64,000 nucleotides of DNA from Plantago ovata. Taxonomy: Eukaryota; Streptophyta; Magnoliopsida; Lamiales; Plantaginaceae. The translations under genes were made by a program, and so were the position numbers. Numbering within the stretch: the stretch's first letter is position 1; each line of letters opens with the position of its first letter. The notes under the pieces were generated by a model, which worked only from the letters and a program-made list of their open reading frames with translations, was not told the DNA's origin and ran no database searches. The stretch is taken from positions 109,180,261-109,244,260 of the forward strand of contig CM051455.1 in assembly GCA_028274465.1 (NCBI GenBank), read 5' to 3'. Shown piece after piece: positions 54,117 through 64,000 of the stretch.

Positions 54117-55379
54117 TGATGAATGTGTATTTTACACTTTCATTCGAGTCTTTTTCACCTATTTTAGCTATCCTCTATGTTAATTTAGTTATATTTTAGT
54201 ACATTTTATTAGAATAGTGTCACATTTCCCTTTAGATTTTATTTTACAGGTTTTGGTTGAAATTCGGGGATTTCTGGGCAATTATATTGAAGTTGACAAG
54301 GAATTGGTGTTCTAGAAGCCTATTTGGAGTATCTGAAGGTTTCCGGATAGGATTTGGAGTCTAGGGGTCGAATCTGGAGGTTAGAAGGCCACTAGAAGTC
54401 AGAAACCGAGTCCGAAAAGGTGAAGAAATCCAAATCCGCGGCGAAAAACGCGGAATTCCGCAAAAAAGACGGGGGGCGAACCGCCCGAACCTGCGGCGAA
54501 CCGCCCCAGAGTTTATTCGGGGCCTATATATAGTGCTCAGTTTTCTCTCCGAAAATCATATCTTTCCAGACCTACTTTCTCACCTCTCTCTATAGTTTTA
54601 GGTAGGAACTTCCAGGGGCCTGTCCTGGGAGTTCCGTAGCTTAGGGGATACTTTTTCATAGCAGTTTGGAGCTCGTAGGACCGCAATCATCCGGAGATTG
54701 ACAACCTTCGGTAACTTTGTATCTTACAGTTTTATTCTACTTATTTTATATTCTTTCAACATGTTTTGTTCTATGATATCTGTTGATTGCATGCCTATTA
54801 TGAGTAGCTAAACTTATCATTGGTGGTAGTATGTGAATTCTTAGCGAAGGGAAGATAATCATGCTAATGGCTATATCGCGCATTATACTCCGTGTCATTG
54901 CTTTATTTCGTTGATCAGTTGTAACCAAAATTCTCGTATGTTGTATTGATTGTTATGCACAATTGGACACTAGTCGACCATCAGACCAATTATCATCGTA
55001 GTGTTGAATAATTACGGAACACATTAGGACAATCGTGATTGACTATTCAGACCAAATTATCTTCGTAGTGCTTAATACTTGCAACAGGACACTAGATTGA
55101 TTCAAAGATCTCTATGCAAGACCGAGGAATTTATGCATGATTATCGACCCCTTATGCTAAGAAGGACCATACTATCACCAATCTCCATTATCTGCTAGAA
55201 ACCCCCTATTGCTATCTGTCTGCTGTTTTATATTCTCTTGTTAAATAGATAAAGCTAGTTATAGTCCTGAGAGAACGACACTCGAGTCACTCTACTGCTA
55301 CACTACGGTTTTCGTTGTAGTTGTGGATTGCCTTTGGCTAAATAACAAATATATTTGATTGAACTTGATACGTTCATCA
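54117..55379 (+). repeat. G5 5' LTR (1263 bp)
   Basis: TGATGAATGTGTATTTTACA to ACGTTCATCA. Two GC motif copies are at about 54470-54510, followed by CCTATATATAG as TATA box. Its U5 end (GAACTTGATACG) differs from G1. Confidence 0.93.
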
Positions 55380-55382
55380 AAT

Positions 55383-55400
55383 TGGCGCCTTTGCCGGGGA
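55383..55400 (+). other. G5 primer-binding site, tRNA-Asp with one mismatch
   Basis: TGGCGCCTTTGCCGGGGA lies 3 bp after the LTR end; G to T at one position against the exact complement. Confidence 0.85.
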
Positions 55401-55533
55401 CTATACTCCTTTTTTCTGTTTAATTTGTTTATATTTTCAGCATTCAATTCCTATTTCTATTAGTTTTAGTTTTCCGATTTAATCTATGTCTGACACTCCT
55501 TTCCTAGCTTGTCACAGATATTCAGGTCTTGAG

Positions 55534-57306
55534 ATGGCTCGCCCACTTTTGAAATCATGGGTTCAACCCAACAAAGCACTGATGAGAGGTCCAGCTATTG
55601 TTCTTTCTGCTGCAACTCGAGATTTGGAAATCAAAAGTTGCATGTACTAGCAACTCCCGAGGTTCTATGGGTTGGCTAGGGAAGATGTTATGGGATACCT
55701 GAATGATATTGACGACTTTATCAACAATCTTCCAAGGCCCAGAGCAGGGATAACGGACGATGAGCTAAGGATGAATGTTTTTGCTTTGGGGCTTGGTGAT
55801 AAAGCCAAGGCATGGTTAGGCTCTCTGGAAGCCGGATCACTAGACACATGGGACAAGGTGTATTCTGCTTTTATGGAGAAATACTTTCCTCACACATTGA
55901 CTACCGCGCTTAAGGCGCAAAACACAGGATTCAAACAGGACTATAATGAGACCATCTACACCGCTTTCGAGAGGTTCAAGGACCTCATGCACAAGTGTCC
56001 ACACCATGGTTTTGGGCTTCCTGATCTTGTCCAGCACTTCTACAATGGACTCACATATGAGAGTCAACAGGTGGTGGATTTCCAATGTCGTGGTACTATC
56101 TGGGAAGAGACCGTCGAGGATGTGTGGGCGTGTTTCGAAAGGCATGCTAAAGGATCTCAATCCAAGGATCCAAGAGCAATGGTTAGAAGGCGTGGACCTG
56201 AGGCCCCACCAAACCAGGAGATCCCAATGCATGAAGTGAATGGTGTGAGTGGCGATAGGCTCGAAGGTTTCGCCAATCAGATGAGGCAAGCTCTAAGTGG
56301 CCTAATCGGAACTTCTCTCTCCAACGAGGTATGTAGGGTGTGCAAGAATGATGGGCATGGGGATCATATGTGTAGATCAGATCTAGCACGAGAAGATGTT
56401 CACTTGGGAAACCGTAGTAATCCTACTTTTAAGGACGAAGCATCTACATCCAAGTCAGCAACTCTCATGGATAATTTACAGAAATTGGTGGATTTCACCC
56501 AAGTGTTTTTGAAGAGATACGAGGAGGATTCGGCAAAGATCAACGCTCGTTTGGATCAATTGGAAGCTAGAGCTAGTAGAGAGCAAGGGAAGTTACATAG
56601 CAGCACTGAGAGGTCCATGTCGATCAACTTGGTGGGAGATCAACCAGTGGAAATCACCATTAAGCAAGTTGCTAAGTGCGAGTGTTACAAGGATGAAGAG
56701 CCTCCACTAGCCAAGGAAGAAGAGAAGGACCTTGGTACTGATGAGAGTGGAAAGAAGCAAGAGAATCCCGAGCCACTCCCTCAAAGTTTCGATGTTAAGG
56801 TCGGGATTGGCGAACTTGAAGATGTCCGTGCCACACTAGACACGGGATCTTACTCAAACGTGCTCCCTTTGAATATGTTTGAGAAGAGTAACCTTGGAAA
56901 ACTATCTGACCATAGGGCTATTGTGCGACTGGCGGATGGATCCTTTGTGAGACCCGAAGGCGTTGTGAAAAATGTGTTGGTCAAGATTGGTGAAGCATTT
57001 GTATACACCAATTTTGTAGTTATGCCGGCGTCTCCACCTGGGACGGGGGATGTCATTCTCTTAGGACGAACGTTCTTGACTAAGCTACGCTCCGTGATGG
57101 ACATCTGCCAAAGAACTTGCACTATTGAAGTGGAAGGCAAGCAACATGTGTTGCAAGCCATATCTGATCCACCTGATCCGCCTGATAATTCTTTCACTAC
57201 TCACTACTGTGGTCTTGCAGCCTATATTCTTTCTTATTCACAGGTTCGTGGCATGGAGAGGAGATCGATGAAGGGGAAGTCTAGTACCCGCAGAAAGAAG
57301 AGATAG
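55534..57306 (+). pseudogene. G5 gag-protease, single premature stop
   Basis: ATG at 55534 starts MARPLLKSWVQPNK. TAG at 55648-55650 stands where related copies have Gln (MFQQLPRFYG). Downstream the frame is open for 552 codons: gag core (DKAKAWLGSLEAGSLDTWDK, FMEKYFP, KCPHHGFGLPDLVQHFYNGL), zinc knuckle CRVCKNDGHGDHMC (CX2CX4HX4C), a coiled-coil-like stretch, RASREQGKLHSSTE, an acidic linker, and a retropepsin with VRATLDTGSYSNVLPLNMF. It ends with a basic tail and TAG at 57304-57306. It lacks the 60-residue arginine-rich N-terminus of G1 gag. It is the best-preserved family 1 gag-protease; with only one stop it may be rather young. Confidence 0.9.
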
Positions 57307-57347
57307 GTGACAGGAGTCGAGTCAAAGACTTTAAACAATGGCGCTAT

Positions 57348-57363
57348 CCGGGAGGCAACCCGG
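57348..57363 (+). other. Post-gag stem-loop of G5
   Basis: CCGGG-AGGCAA-CCCGG, 41 nt after the gag-protease stop, identical to that of G1. Confidence 0.75.
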
Positions 57364-58829
57364 AGATTTTTTCGCTTTCTTTACCGCTTTAGATTTATAT
57401 CAGGAGTTTGATTGAGTATTATAGGTCACTTATACAAGCATTAGCTCTCACCTTGGATCCACTTTCGACGTTCAGGACGAGCGACGACGTTCAGGTTTGG
57501 GGAGGAGGTTATCGCTGGTTATCTCTATACTTATCTTGCTTATGATAAACTCGTGAAATTTTTTGCATTTGCATGTTTACTTCTTTCCTAGGATAGTCTT
57601 GCATGTTTTATATGGAGTTTATTGCCGAATTTTTTGAACTTTTTTATTGGGTAGATCAACTAACTATGCCATTAATCGTATGCTTCATCTCTATGAATTT
57701 GTTTGAGGTTTTTCTCGCTTGGCTTGTCACATTTATGTATTGCACTTAGTTAAGCTTGGTAGTCTCGACATCACTTAGTGGTGTTTTTTCTACTGCGGTT
57801 CACGAAGGCCTTTATAATAGGATGATGCATGTTAGGGTCTTATGGTTGTTTTCCCGAGTAATTATGTACCTAAGAGGCAACAAGTCTTCACCATGCTTGA
57901 GATTGCTAAATGCCTAGGAAGGAGGTAGTGTGAGGTTGGTGATCCTTTGTTTATAACCTATTCTTCCAAATAGGTTTGGGGAGGGGGTTACACCATCAAT
58001 AGACTTGTTTCTGTTTTTCATTTTCGTATCGTGAGTTTATTTTCCTTTTTCGTAAATTTTGTACTCCAACCTATTCTTTCGAATAGGTTTGGGGAAGTCG
58101 TGTGAGTCATTTTGTTTCTCTTTTTGTTATGCTACTGCTGGCTAGAAAAAAATCGAAAAAAAAAAAGAAAAATTCCAGAAAAAAGAAAAAAAAGAAAAAA
58201 AAAAGAATCTGGAAATAAAAAAAGAAAAAAAAAAAGAATCTGGAAATAAAAAAGAAAAAAGAAAAGACCCCAAAAAAGCAAAGAAGGGTCCAAAAAAGGA
58301 AAGCCAAATAGCAGTTTAGCAAAGTGTTGAGTCTGTTCAATTTTTTGTAATGTTCGTAATCGTGTTTTTATCTTTTTTGAGTGTCATCTGTTCTAGACCA
58401 CCCTCGTCCTGCCATTCAGGAAGTGGTGAATAGCTTAAGACTTTACTTGAGAGATGGGTAGAATAGGGAAGTGTTATCTTTTATAGGGAACCCTCCTTCG
58501 TTTGATGAAAGCCAATACTGGTTCGACCTCTTTTGAGGAAAAGTCTTAACATGGTGGAACAGCAGTAAGCCCTCAGTTTCATAGGCACGGGGCAACCATT
58601 CGTATCTTAGCATGCATCATTACGTCGTCACTGACTAGGTCCAGGTAGAGAATGTTACGAGAGACTATCTTGTCTTGACATAAGTGCTTATGTGGTTGTG
58701 TATAAATCAATCGAGGTATTCTTCAACCTATATTCATGCTTTGATTCGTATGGTTTTTGTTCATATGTTTTTTGGTAGATTCAGTAGATTAGTTCATTTT
58801 ATTTGGCATGAAACTCCATTTTGTGTCTT
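57364..58829 (+). other. G5 3' non-coding region
   Basis: It lacks the G1-specific module. A PPT-like TTCAGGTTTGGGGAGGAGG lies at 57489-57507. The two AACCTATTC hairpins are at 57955-57976 and 58068-58089, and the purine tract at 58145-58300. Near 58829 the sequence jumps from TGTGTCTT to GAATGTGTATT, so the PPT and the first four bases of the LTR are deleted. Confidence 0.8.
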
Positions 58830-60086
58830 GAATGTGTATTTTACACTTTCATTCGAGTCTTTTTCACCTATTTTAGCTATCCTCTATGTTAATTTAGCTA
58901 TATTTTAGTACATTTTATTAGAATAGTGTCACGTTTCCCTTTAGTTTTATTTTACAGGTTTTGGTTGAAATTCGGGGATTTCTGGGCAATTATATTGAAG
59001 TTGACAAGGAATTGGTGTTCCAGAAGCCTATTTGGAGTATCTGAAGGTTTCCGGATAGGATTTGGAGTCTAGGGGTCGAATCTGGAGGTTAGAAGGCCAC
59101 TAGAAGTTAGAAACCGTGTCCGAAAAGGTGAAGAAATCCAAATCCGCGGCGAAAAACACGGAATTCCGCGAAAAGACGGGGGGCGAACCGCCCCAACCTG
59201 CGGCGAACCGCCCCAGAGTTTATTCGGGGCCTATATATAGTGCTCAGTTTTCTCTCCGAAAATCATATCTTTCCAGACCTACTTTCTCAACTCTCTCTAT
59301 AGTTTTAGGTAGGAACTTCCCGGGGCCTGTCCTGGGAGTTCCGTAGCTTAGGGGATACATTTTCATAGCAGTTTGGAGCTCGTAGGACCGCAATCATCCA
59401 GAGATTGACAACCTTCGGTAACTTTGTCTCTTACAGTTTTATTCTACTTATTTTATATTCTTTCAACATGTTTTCTTCTATGATATTTGTTGATTGCATG
59501 CCTATTATGAGTAGCTAAACTTATCATTGGTGGTAGTATGTGAATTCTTAGCGAAGGGAAGATAATCATGCTAATGGCTATATCGCGCATTATACTCCTT
59601 GTCATTGCTTTATTTCGTTGATCAGTTGTAACCAAAATTCTCATATGTTGTATTGATTGTTATGCACAATTGGACACTAGTCGACCATCAGACCAATTAT
59701 CTTCGTAGTGTTGAATAATTACGGAACACATTAGGACAATCGTGATTGACTATTCAGACCAAATTATCTTCGTAGTGCTTAATACTTGCAACAGGACACT
59801 AGATTGATTCAAAGATCTCTATGCAAGACCGAGGAATTTATGCATGATTATCGACCCGTTATGTTAGGAAGGACCATACTATCACCAATCTCCATTATCT
59901 GCTAGAAACCCCCTATTGCTATCTGTCTGCTGTTTTATATTCTCTTGTTAAATAGATAAAGCTAGTTATAGTCCTGAGAGAACGACACTCGAGTCACTCT
60001 ACTGCTACACTACGGTTTTCGTTGTAGTTGTGGATTGCCTTTGGCTAAATAACAAATATATTTGATTGACCTTCACACGTTCATCA
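58830..60086 (+). repeat. G5 3' LTR (1257 bp, first 4 bp missing)
   Basis: It matches 54121-55379 closely and ends CACGTTCATCA. Two GC motif copies are at about 59175-59215, TATA near 59231. Confidence 0.92.
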
Positions 60087-60265
60087 CTTCTTAACTCCTT
60101 TGGTTGGTGTTTTTTTTTTTGGTTTTTCAGCCAACATAACTTTCTCACCCCATTTCTTTCCCCCTATTTCTTTGTGCTTAATTCTATGTGTTCTGGTTTT
60201 TGCTTTACTATCGGGAACTAATCCTTGTCTGAGTGTTGTGTTGATTACAGTAGATTTCAGGGAAG
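60087..60265 (+). other. G4 leader, right part
   Basis: It continues the G4 leader after G5 (TTAACTCCTTTGGTTGGTG, as at 5031-5050 in G2). It is T-rich, without ORF. Confidence 0.8.
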
Positions 60266-61980
60266 ATGGCTGAGCAACCATTGAAGTTACTCTCAAAAGT
60301 TACGGTTGGGCCTAGTGGTCCAGCTATTGTTCTCAATGACGCAACAAGGAATCTGGAGCTTAAAAGTCACATGTTCCAGCAATTACCCAAGTTCTATGGC
60401 ATGAACAATGAGGACGTCATTGGGTATTTGAATGACTTAGAGAATTTCGTTCTCTACTTGCCTAGACCAGATGTTGGAGTTACTGATGATGATTTGCGGA
60501 TGAAGGTTTTCGCTATGGGAGTTGGGGATAGAGCGAAGGCTTGGTTGAGATCTTTGGAAGGTGGATCCTTGACCACATGGGCTCAAGTGTTTGATAAATT
60601 TATGGATCGGTCTATCCCGCTTCTAAGACTATGGCTATGAAGAGACAAATCAGCACTTTTGAGTAGAAGTATGATGAAGCCTTCCATGAGTCCTATGATC
60701 GGTTTAAGGGGTTGCAAAATCGCAGCCCACATCACGGCTTTGATAGAGGACAGCTCCTCCAATTCTTCTATAATGGTTTGCATCCAGAAGTTCAAGCACA
60801 AGTGGATATCATTTGTGGAGGAAGCATGGGAGAGTTGTTTCCGAGTCAAGTTCAGGCCAAGTTGGATACGATGTACCGGAATTCTCAGAACCGAAATGTA
60901 AGAGCCAAGTTTTTTCAAGAGAACCTAGAGTAGAACCCAAGGCAGTTTTTTAAGAACAAGTGGCTCGTGATGATTACCATGAGCAAGAATTTATCAATCA
61001 TTCTCAACATGCTGAGGTAAATTATGGGACACCAGGATATGGTCCATCTTCTTTGCTTGCTATGGTGCAAAGCTTGGTACAAAAGACCGACAAGTTTATG
61101 AAATCTTATTACAAGAATCAGGCTATGAACGAGAAGCGGTTTGAGAACTTGGAGGCTAGTACTTCTTCTCTCAACAAGAAGCTACAAGATCTCATTGATA
61201 AAGGAGCTAGTCGTGAGCAAGAGACGCTTTTGGGTAATACCGAGAGAGCTATGGCCATCATGGTGGTGACTGATATTCCAGTTGAGGTCACGGTCACAAG
61301 ACAAGGAGCACGAGTAGAGGTGCCAAGTAGCAAGAAAATCTCTGAGCCTTGCGTTGCTAACAAGGAGCCTAAGTCATCTATGGTTGAGGAAGAAGCTTCG
61401 CATATTGAAGAGGAAAACTCATCGTCTGAGGATGAGATGGTGGAAGTACCCGCACTTGAAAGCTTCAATGTGGATATCGGTTTTGGCACAAAGGATGGTA
61501 TATTGGCTACACGGGAGATGGAATCAATGTCTTACCAATGAACGTGTATGAAGAGTCCTGGTGGACTGGTTTGAAGCCAATGAAAGTTATGGTTCAACTT
61601 GCTGATGGGTCTATGAGGAGACCTTTGGGAGTTCTCGAGGACTTGGTTGTGAGAGTTGATGTGTTGAGATGAAGACGAGCTTCATAGTCATGCCGACTTC
61701 AGAAGCCAAGCTTAAGGATGTGGTCCTGTTGGGAAGAGTCTTCATCAATAAGGTGCACATGGTGATTGACATGCACCGTCATACATGTAGTTTTGAGGTA
61801 GATGGCAAGCGACACATGTTGCGAGCCATTGTTAATTCATGTGTTGATAAGACTTGCACTAACAAACTTACAGGATACTTTGGTCCTCTATTTCTTCGTT
61901 CAAATGTGCAGGGATTTCACCGATTAAAGAGGGCGTTTATGGGGAATTCTAGTACCCAATATGAATTCAACCCCAACTGA
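60266..61980 (+). pseudogene. G4 gag-protease, several frameshifts
   Basis: ATG at 60266 starts MAEQPLKLLSKVTVGPSGPA; the gag core is open to 60640 (DRAKAWLRSLEGGSLTTWAQ). A frameshift near 60610 leads to the frame 60712-60933 (SPHHGFDRGQLLQFFYNGL, GGSMGELFPSQVQ), ending at TAG; the frame 60960-61541 has the coiled coil, KGASREQETL and acidic linker. The zinc knuckle is deleted. In the protease, about seven bases are missing near 61505-61512 compared with G2 at 6978-6990, removing the catalytic Asp codon and shifting the frame; the rest of the domain is in the frame 61669-61980. Two or more inactivating changes make it a pseudogene. Confidence 0.85.
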
Positions 61981-62022
61981 GCCTTGAAGAGTCGAGCCAA
62001 CGACATGTAAACAAAGGCGCTT

Positions 62023-62040
62023 CTCGGGAGGCAACCCGAG
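62023..62040 (+). other. Post-gag stem-loop of G4
   Basis: CTCGGG-AGGCAA-CCCGAG has a 6-bp stem, 45 nt after the gag-protease stop. Compared with G1 and G5 the loop is the same and the stem differs with pairing kept. Confidence 0.75.
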
Positions 62041-62172
62041 GTGGTAGTGTTTTGCATTTAGTTAGATTCCTTTTCATTAGATAGATGTCTTGTTTTTCAT
62101 TCCGTTTGCATTTGTCTTGGTCCATAGGTTAGATTAAAAAGCGAAAGAATAAAGAATTTTGTAGTACATGTT

Positions 62173-62515
62173 AAGTGGACCGTTTGGAGACACCAAGCCC
62201 TCCGCTTGGAAACTGACCCAAATTCCAGAGAGTTTGGTCAGGCTCAAGCGAGCCGCTTGGAAATCCCAAGCGGTCCGCCTCAGAACTGACAAACCCTATG
62301 GAATTCGTCAGTTTCCAAGCGGGGCGCTTGGAGACCCCAAGCCCTCCGCCTGGAAATTGTGTCAATTTCCAGAGAGTTTGATCAGGCTCAAGCGAGCTGC
62401 TTGGAAATCCCAAGCAGTCCGCCTGGGAACTGACAAACTCTCTGGAATTCGTCAGTGTCCAAGCGGGGCGCTTGGATGGCTCCAAGCGGGTCGCTTGGCT
62501 CCTGGCAAGCGGCCC
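62173..62515 (+). repeat. Near-palindrome array, 144-bp tandem units, in G4 3' region
   Basis: Two units of 144 bp (about 62173-62316 and 62317-62460) and a partial third contain CCAAGCGGTCCGC, CCAAGCGGGGCGCTTGG and similar motifs about every 35 bp, with TTCCAGAGAGTTT between. Both strands are open across it by chance of composition. The same motif lies in the family's LTR. Confidence 0.8.
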
Positions 62516-62694
62516 CCTTTGTCCTAACCCCCAAAAATCCTAGTTTTTTTCGCCTTTTCTTCCACCTATGGGCCTCCATTTTCACTTGTTTCTTGAATCC
62601 TTTCAGGTACTACTCATTTATAGGAGTTGGACACGAACCTTTATCTCAGGGAAGTGTACTTTCAATCTAATTTTTCCTTTCGTATCAACTTTTC

Positions 62695-62738
62695 TTTGCT
62701 CGAGGATGAGCAAAAGTTTAGGTTTGGGGAGGAGTCAT
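62695..62738 (+). other. PPT-like sequence with adjacent hairpin, G4
   Basis: TTTGCTC-GAGGAT-GAGCAAA (62695-62714) precedes AGTTTAGGTTTGGGGAGGAG, in the same arrangement as G1 at 21027-21063. A sense LTR does not follow; 40 bp later a minus-strand LTR starts. Confidence 0.65.
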
Positions 62739-62776
62739 TGGATTTTCAGTACTATGTTCTCTTTTGGTTCATGTAT

Positions 62777-64000
62777 TGATGATGATGTTTTTCACCAATT
62801 AAATTTGTTTAAAAGCCTAAGAACACTTATCACTACACAAACTAGAGTGCAATGGCAAGTTGTCCTTGAGTGTCGTTCTCTCGGGACCTAACGTGGCTTT
62901 GCTTGAGGTATTTGCTAGTAATTTCAGTCAACGAGTTCAAATGTTTATAGAATGGTTTTCTTTGAACAAAGCAACGAGAAATCAGATTGATGTAATCAAG
63001 TTTGGAAAACGGTTGGTGGTAGAAATCAAATACACATGCATGGGTTACGATTATGCTCACAAGTTCAGTGCGTAAAACCTTCGATCGAGTCTGCTAAGCA
63101 ACTCGTCTAGGTAACTTTAAGACACACATCATAAAAGACCACTATCAATACTTTAGAGGTGCTTGTCACCAACACCATTTATCTAGCATGCTGCAAATCT
63201 CTAACATACAATCCTATAGCTTTCATTGACCAAGAGTTTGTCACTATACTCAATTCGAATATATTTTATATGCAACTAAGAATCATATGAAGGAATTTGC
63301 AGCAAGATTGAATCACAATCTCATGTAAGCATAAACATAACCCATAGCATGCATATTCTACATTCTACCACCAACACAAAAGATTTAGCTACTCATATTC
63401 ATCAACATATACATCAATTCATATGAATAATAATCAGAATACATCATATCAAACTACAAGACAAGAGAGTGATACAAGTTACCACCAAAGCTGTCACTAA
63501 TCGGTGGAAATCAAAGAAAACCTCTCCGTAGATGATTACAAAGGATGAATTCCAATCAAAACCTTGAATCCCAAGCTAAAATACAAAGTAATGTGAGTTT
63601 TCTCTGAGTTTTGGGGCTTAGGAGCTCTCCAAAATGAAGTTACAGTTCAAAAGATATTCAAAAAATGACCAAAGATCAGATCTAAGAAGGAAAATCCAGA
63701 AATGTAACCGCTGCCAAGCGGACCGCTTGGAGAAGCCAAGCGGAGCGCTTGGCAATCGAAGCGCTTTGGCACACCAAGCGCTTCGCTTGGCTTCTGTGCC
63801 AAAGCTCCTGGAAAATGAAGCGGAACGCTTCACTATTCCAGGCGCTTAGCTTGGCTCCTGGGCAGATTTTTGTCTTCAAACTCAATCTTTTTGCCCTCGC
63901 ATGGCCCTCGGGTGCCTTGGACTCATCCTTCTCGATGCTTATTGAAACTCAAACACTTACGAACAAGCCACGGAGATTGGGGAACTTCAACGGGGCCATC
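62777..64000 (-). repeat. G6: family 2 LTR, minus strand, cut by window end
   Basis: On the minus strand it is the last 1224 bp or so of a family 2 LTR, matching G2 3780-5008 with its end TCATCATCA at 62777. Its near-palindrome cluster lies at 63705-63860. The rest of the element, if any, is outside the window. Confidence 0.9.

Larger units (their letters stand above)
54117..60086 (+). mobile_element. G5: Athila-like family 1 element nested in G4 leader
   Basis: LTRs lie at 54117-55379 and 58830-60086. Left flank CTTAA (54112-54116); right flank reads CTTCTTAA (60087-60094), so the duplication is probably CTTAA with an extra CTT. At 5970 bp it holds PBS, gag-protease with one stop, the post-gag hairpin, a 1.5-kb non-coding region and a damaged PPT junction. 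It has no RT, RNase H or integrase, giving the clearest case of a gag-protease-only element here. Confidence 0.9.
52720..62776 (+). mobile_element. G4: Athila-like Ty3/gypsy element, family 2
   Basis: A family 2 LTR (52720-54090) and PBS are followed by G5, inserted in the leader, then gag-protease (60266-61980), a post-gag stem-loop, an array of near-palindromes and a PPT-like sequence. A sense 3' LTR is not in the window: a minus-strand family 2 LTR begins at 62777. Candidate left target duplication is GCTTC (52715-52719). No RT or integrase lies between 61980 and 62776. Confidence 0.85.

Noticed and set aside
62168-62527. Overlapping open frames on both strands in the near-palindrome array
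   Set aside because: Tandem repeats with a period divisible by three leave frames open; no recognised domain and no relation between strands beyond the repeat.

Overview
The window is nuclear DNA of a flowering plant, from repeat-dense, probably pericentromeric or otherwise heterochromatic sequence. The evidence is nested LTR retrotransposons with plant-type primer-binding sites (initiator tRNA-Met for Ty1/copia, tRNA-Asp for Athila-like Ty3/gypsy), a Stowaway-type MITE and a CACTA transposase relic. I see no host protein gene, rRNA or intact tRNA. A run of 100 N at 15766-15865 is an assembly gap. Almost all retroelement ORFs are broken, so this is a graveyard of mostly defective elements.

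Layout. The backbone from 1 to about 49546 is a head-to-tail array of one Ty1/copia family (copia A): unit 1 (1-1606 and 22345-23955), LTR-a (23956-25753 and 32818-33126), unit 2 (33127-37880), LTR-b (37881-39989), unit 3 (39990-45757), LTR-c (45758-48123), RNase H fragment of unit 4 (48124-49006), truncated LTR-d (49007-49546). Neighbouring units share one LTR, with a PBS on its right and pol on its left and no target duplication between. Later insertions split the array. G1 (1607-22339, TSD CTCTT) sits in unit 1. G2 (3605-16034, TSD ATCAC) sits in the gag of G1. Copia B (7508 into the gap) sits in the loop of a hairpin in G2. G3 (25754-32812, minus strand, TSD ATATC) sits in LTR-a. A 256-bp MITE (45830-46085, TSD TA) sits in LTR-c.

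Right of the array come a 2.6-kb stretch that looks like the minus-strand LTR of a Tekay/Del-type element with a tRNA-like A-box/B-box (49547-52176), a CACTA tnp2-type fragment (52177-52719), G4 (from 52720) carrying G5 nested in its leader (54117-60086), and a minus-strand LTR running off the window end (62777-64000).

The Athila-like elements form two families told apart by LTR ends (TGATGAATG... and TGATGAACG...). They carry gag, mostly with a retropepsin domain, but no reverse transcriptase or integrase where the sequence is complete, so they look non-autonomous (TR-GAG-like) and would depend on enzymes supplied in trans. Copia B is the best preserved coding element, with an open 806-codon gag, although its pol is frameshifted.

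The most unusual signals are short-motif amplifications inside elements: about 50 copies of TTGCTGA/TCAGCAA throughout the LTR, coding and 3' parts of copia B; GC-rich near-palindromes upstream of the TATA box and at unrelated positions in gypsy family 1; a different near-palindrome in gypsy family 2; and GGCGCC-centred repeats in the copia A leader. Stem-loops with compensatory changes lie just after gag-pro and beside the polypurine tract of the gypsy elements.
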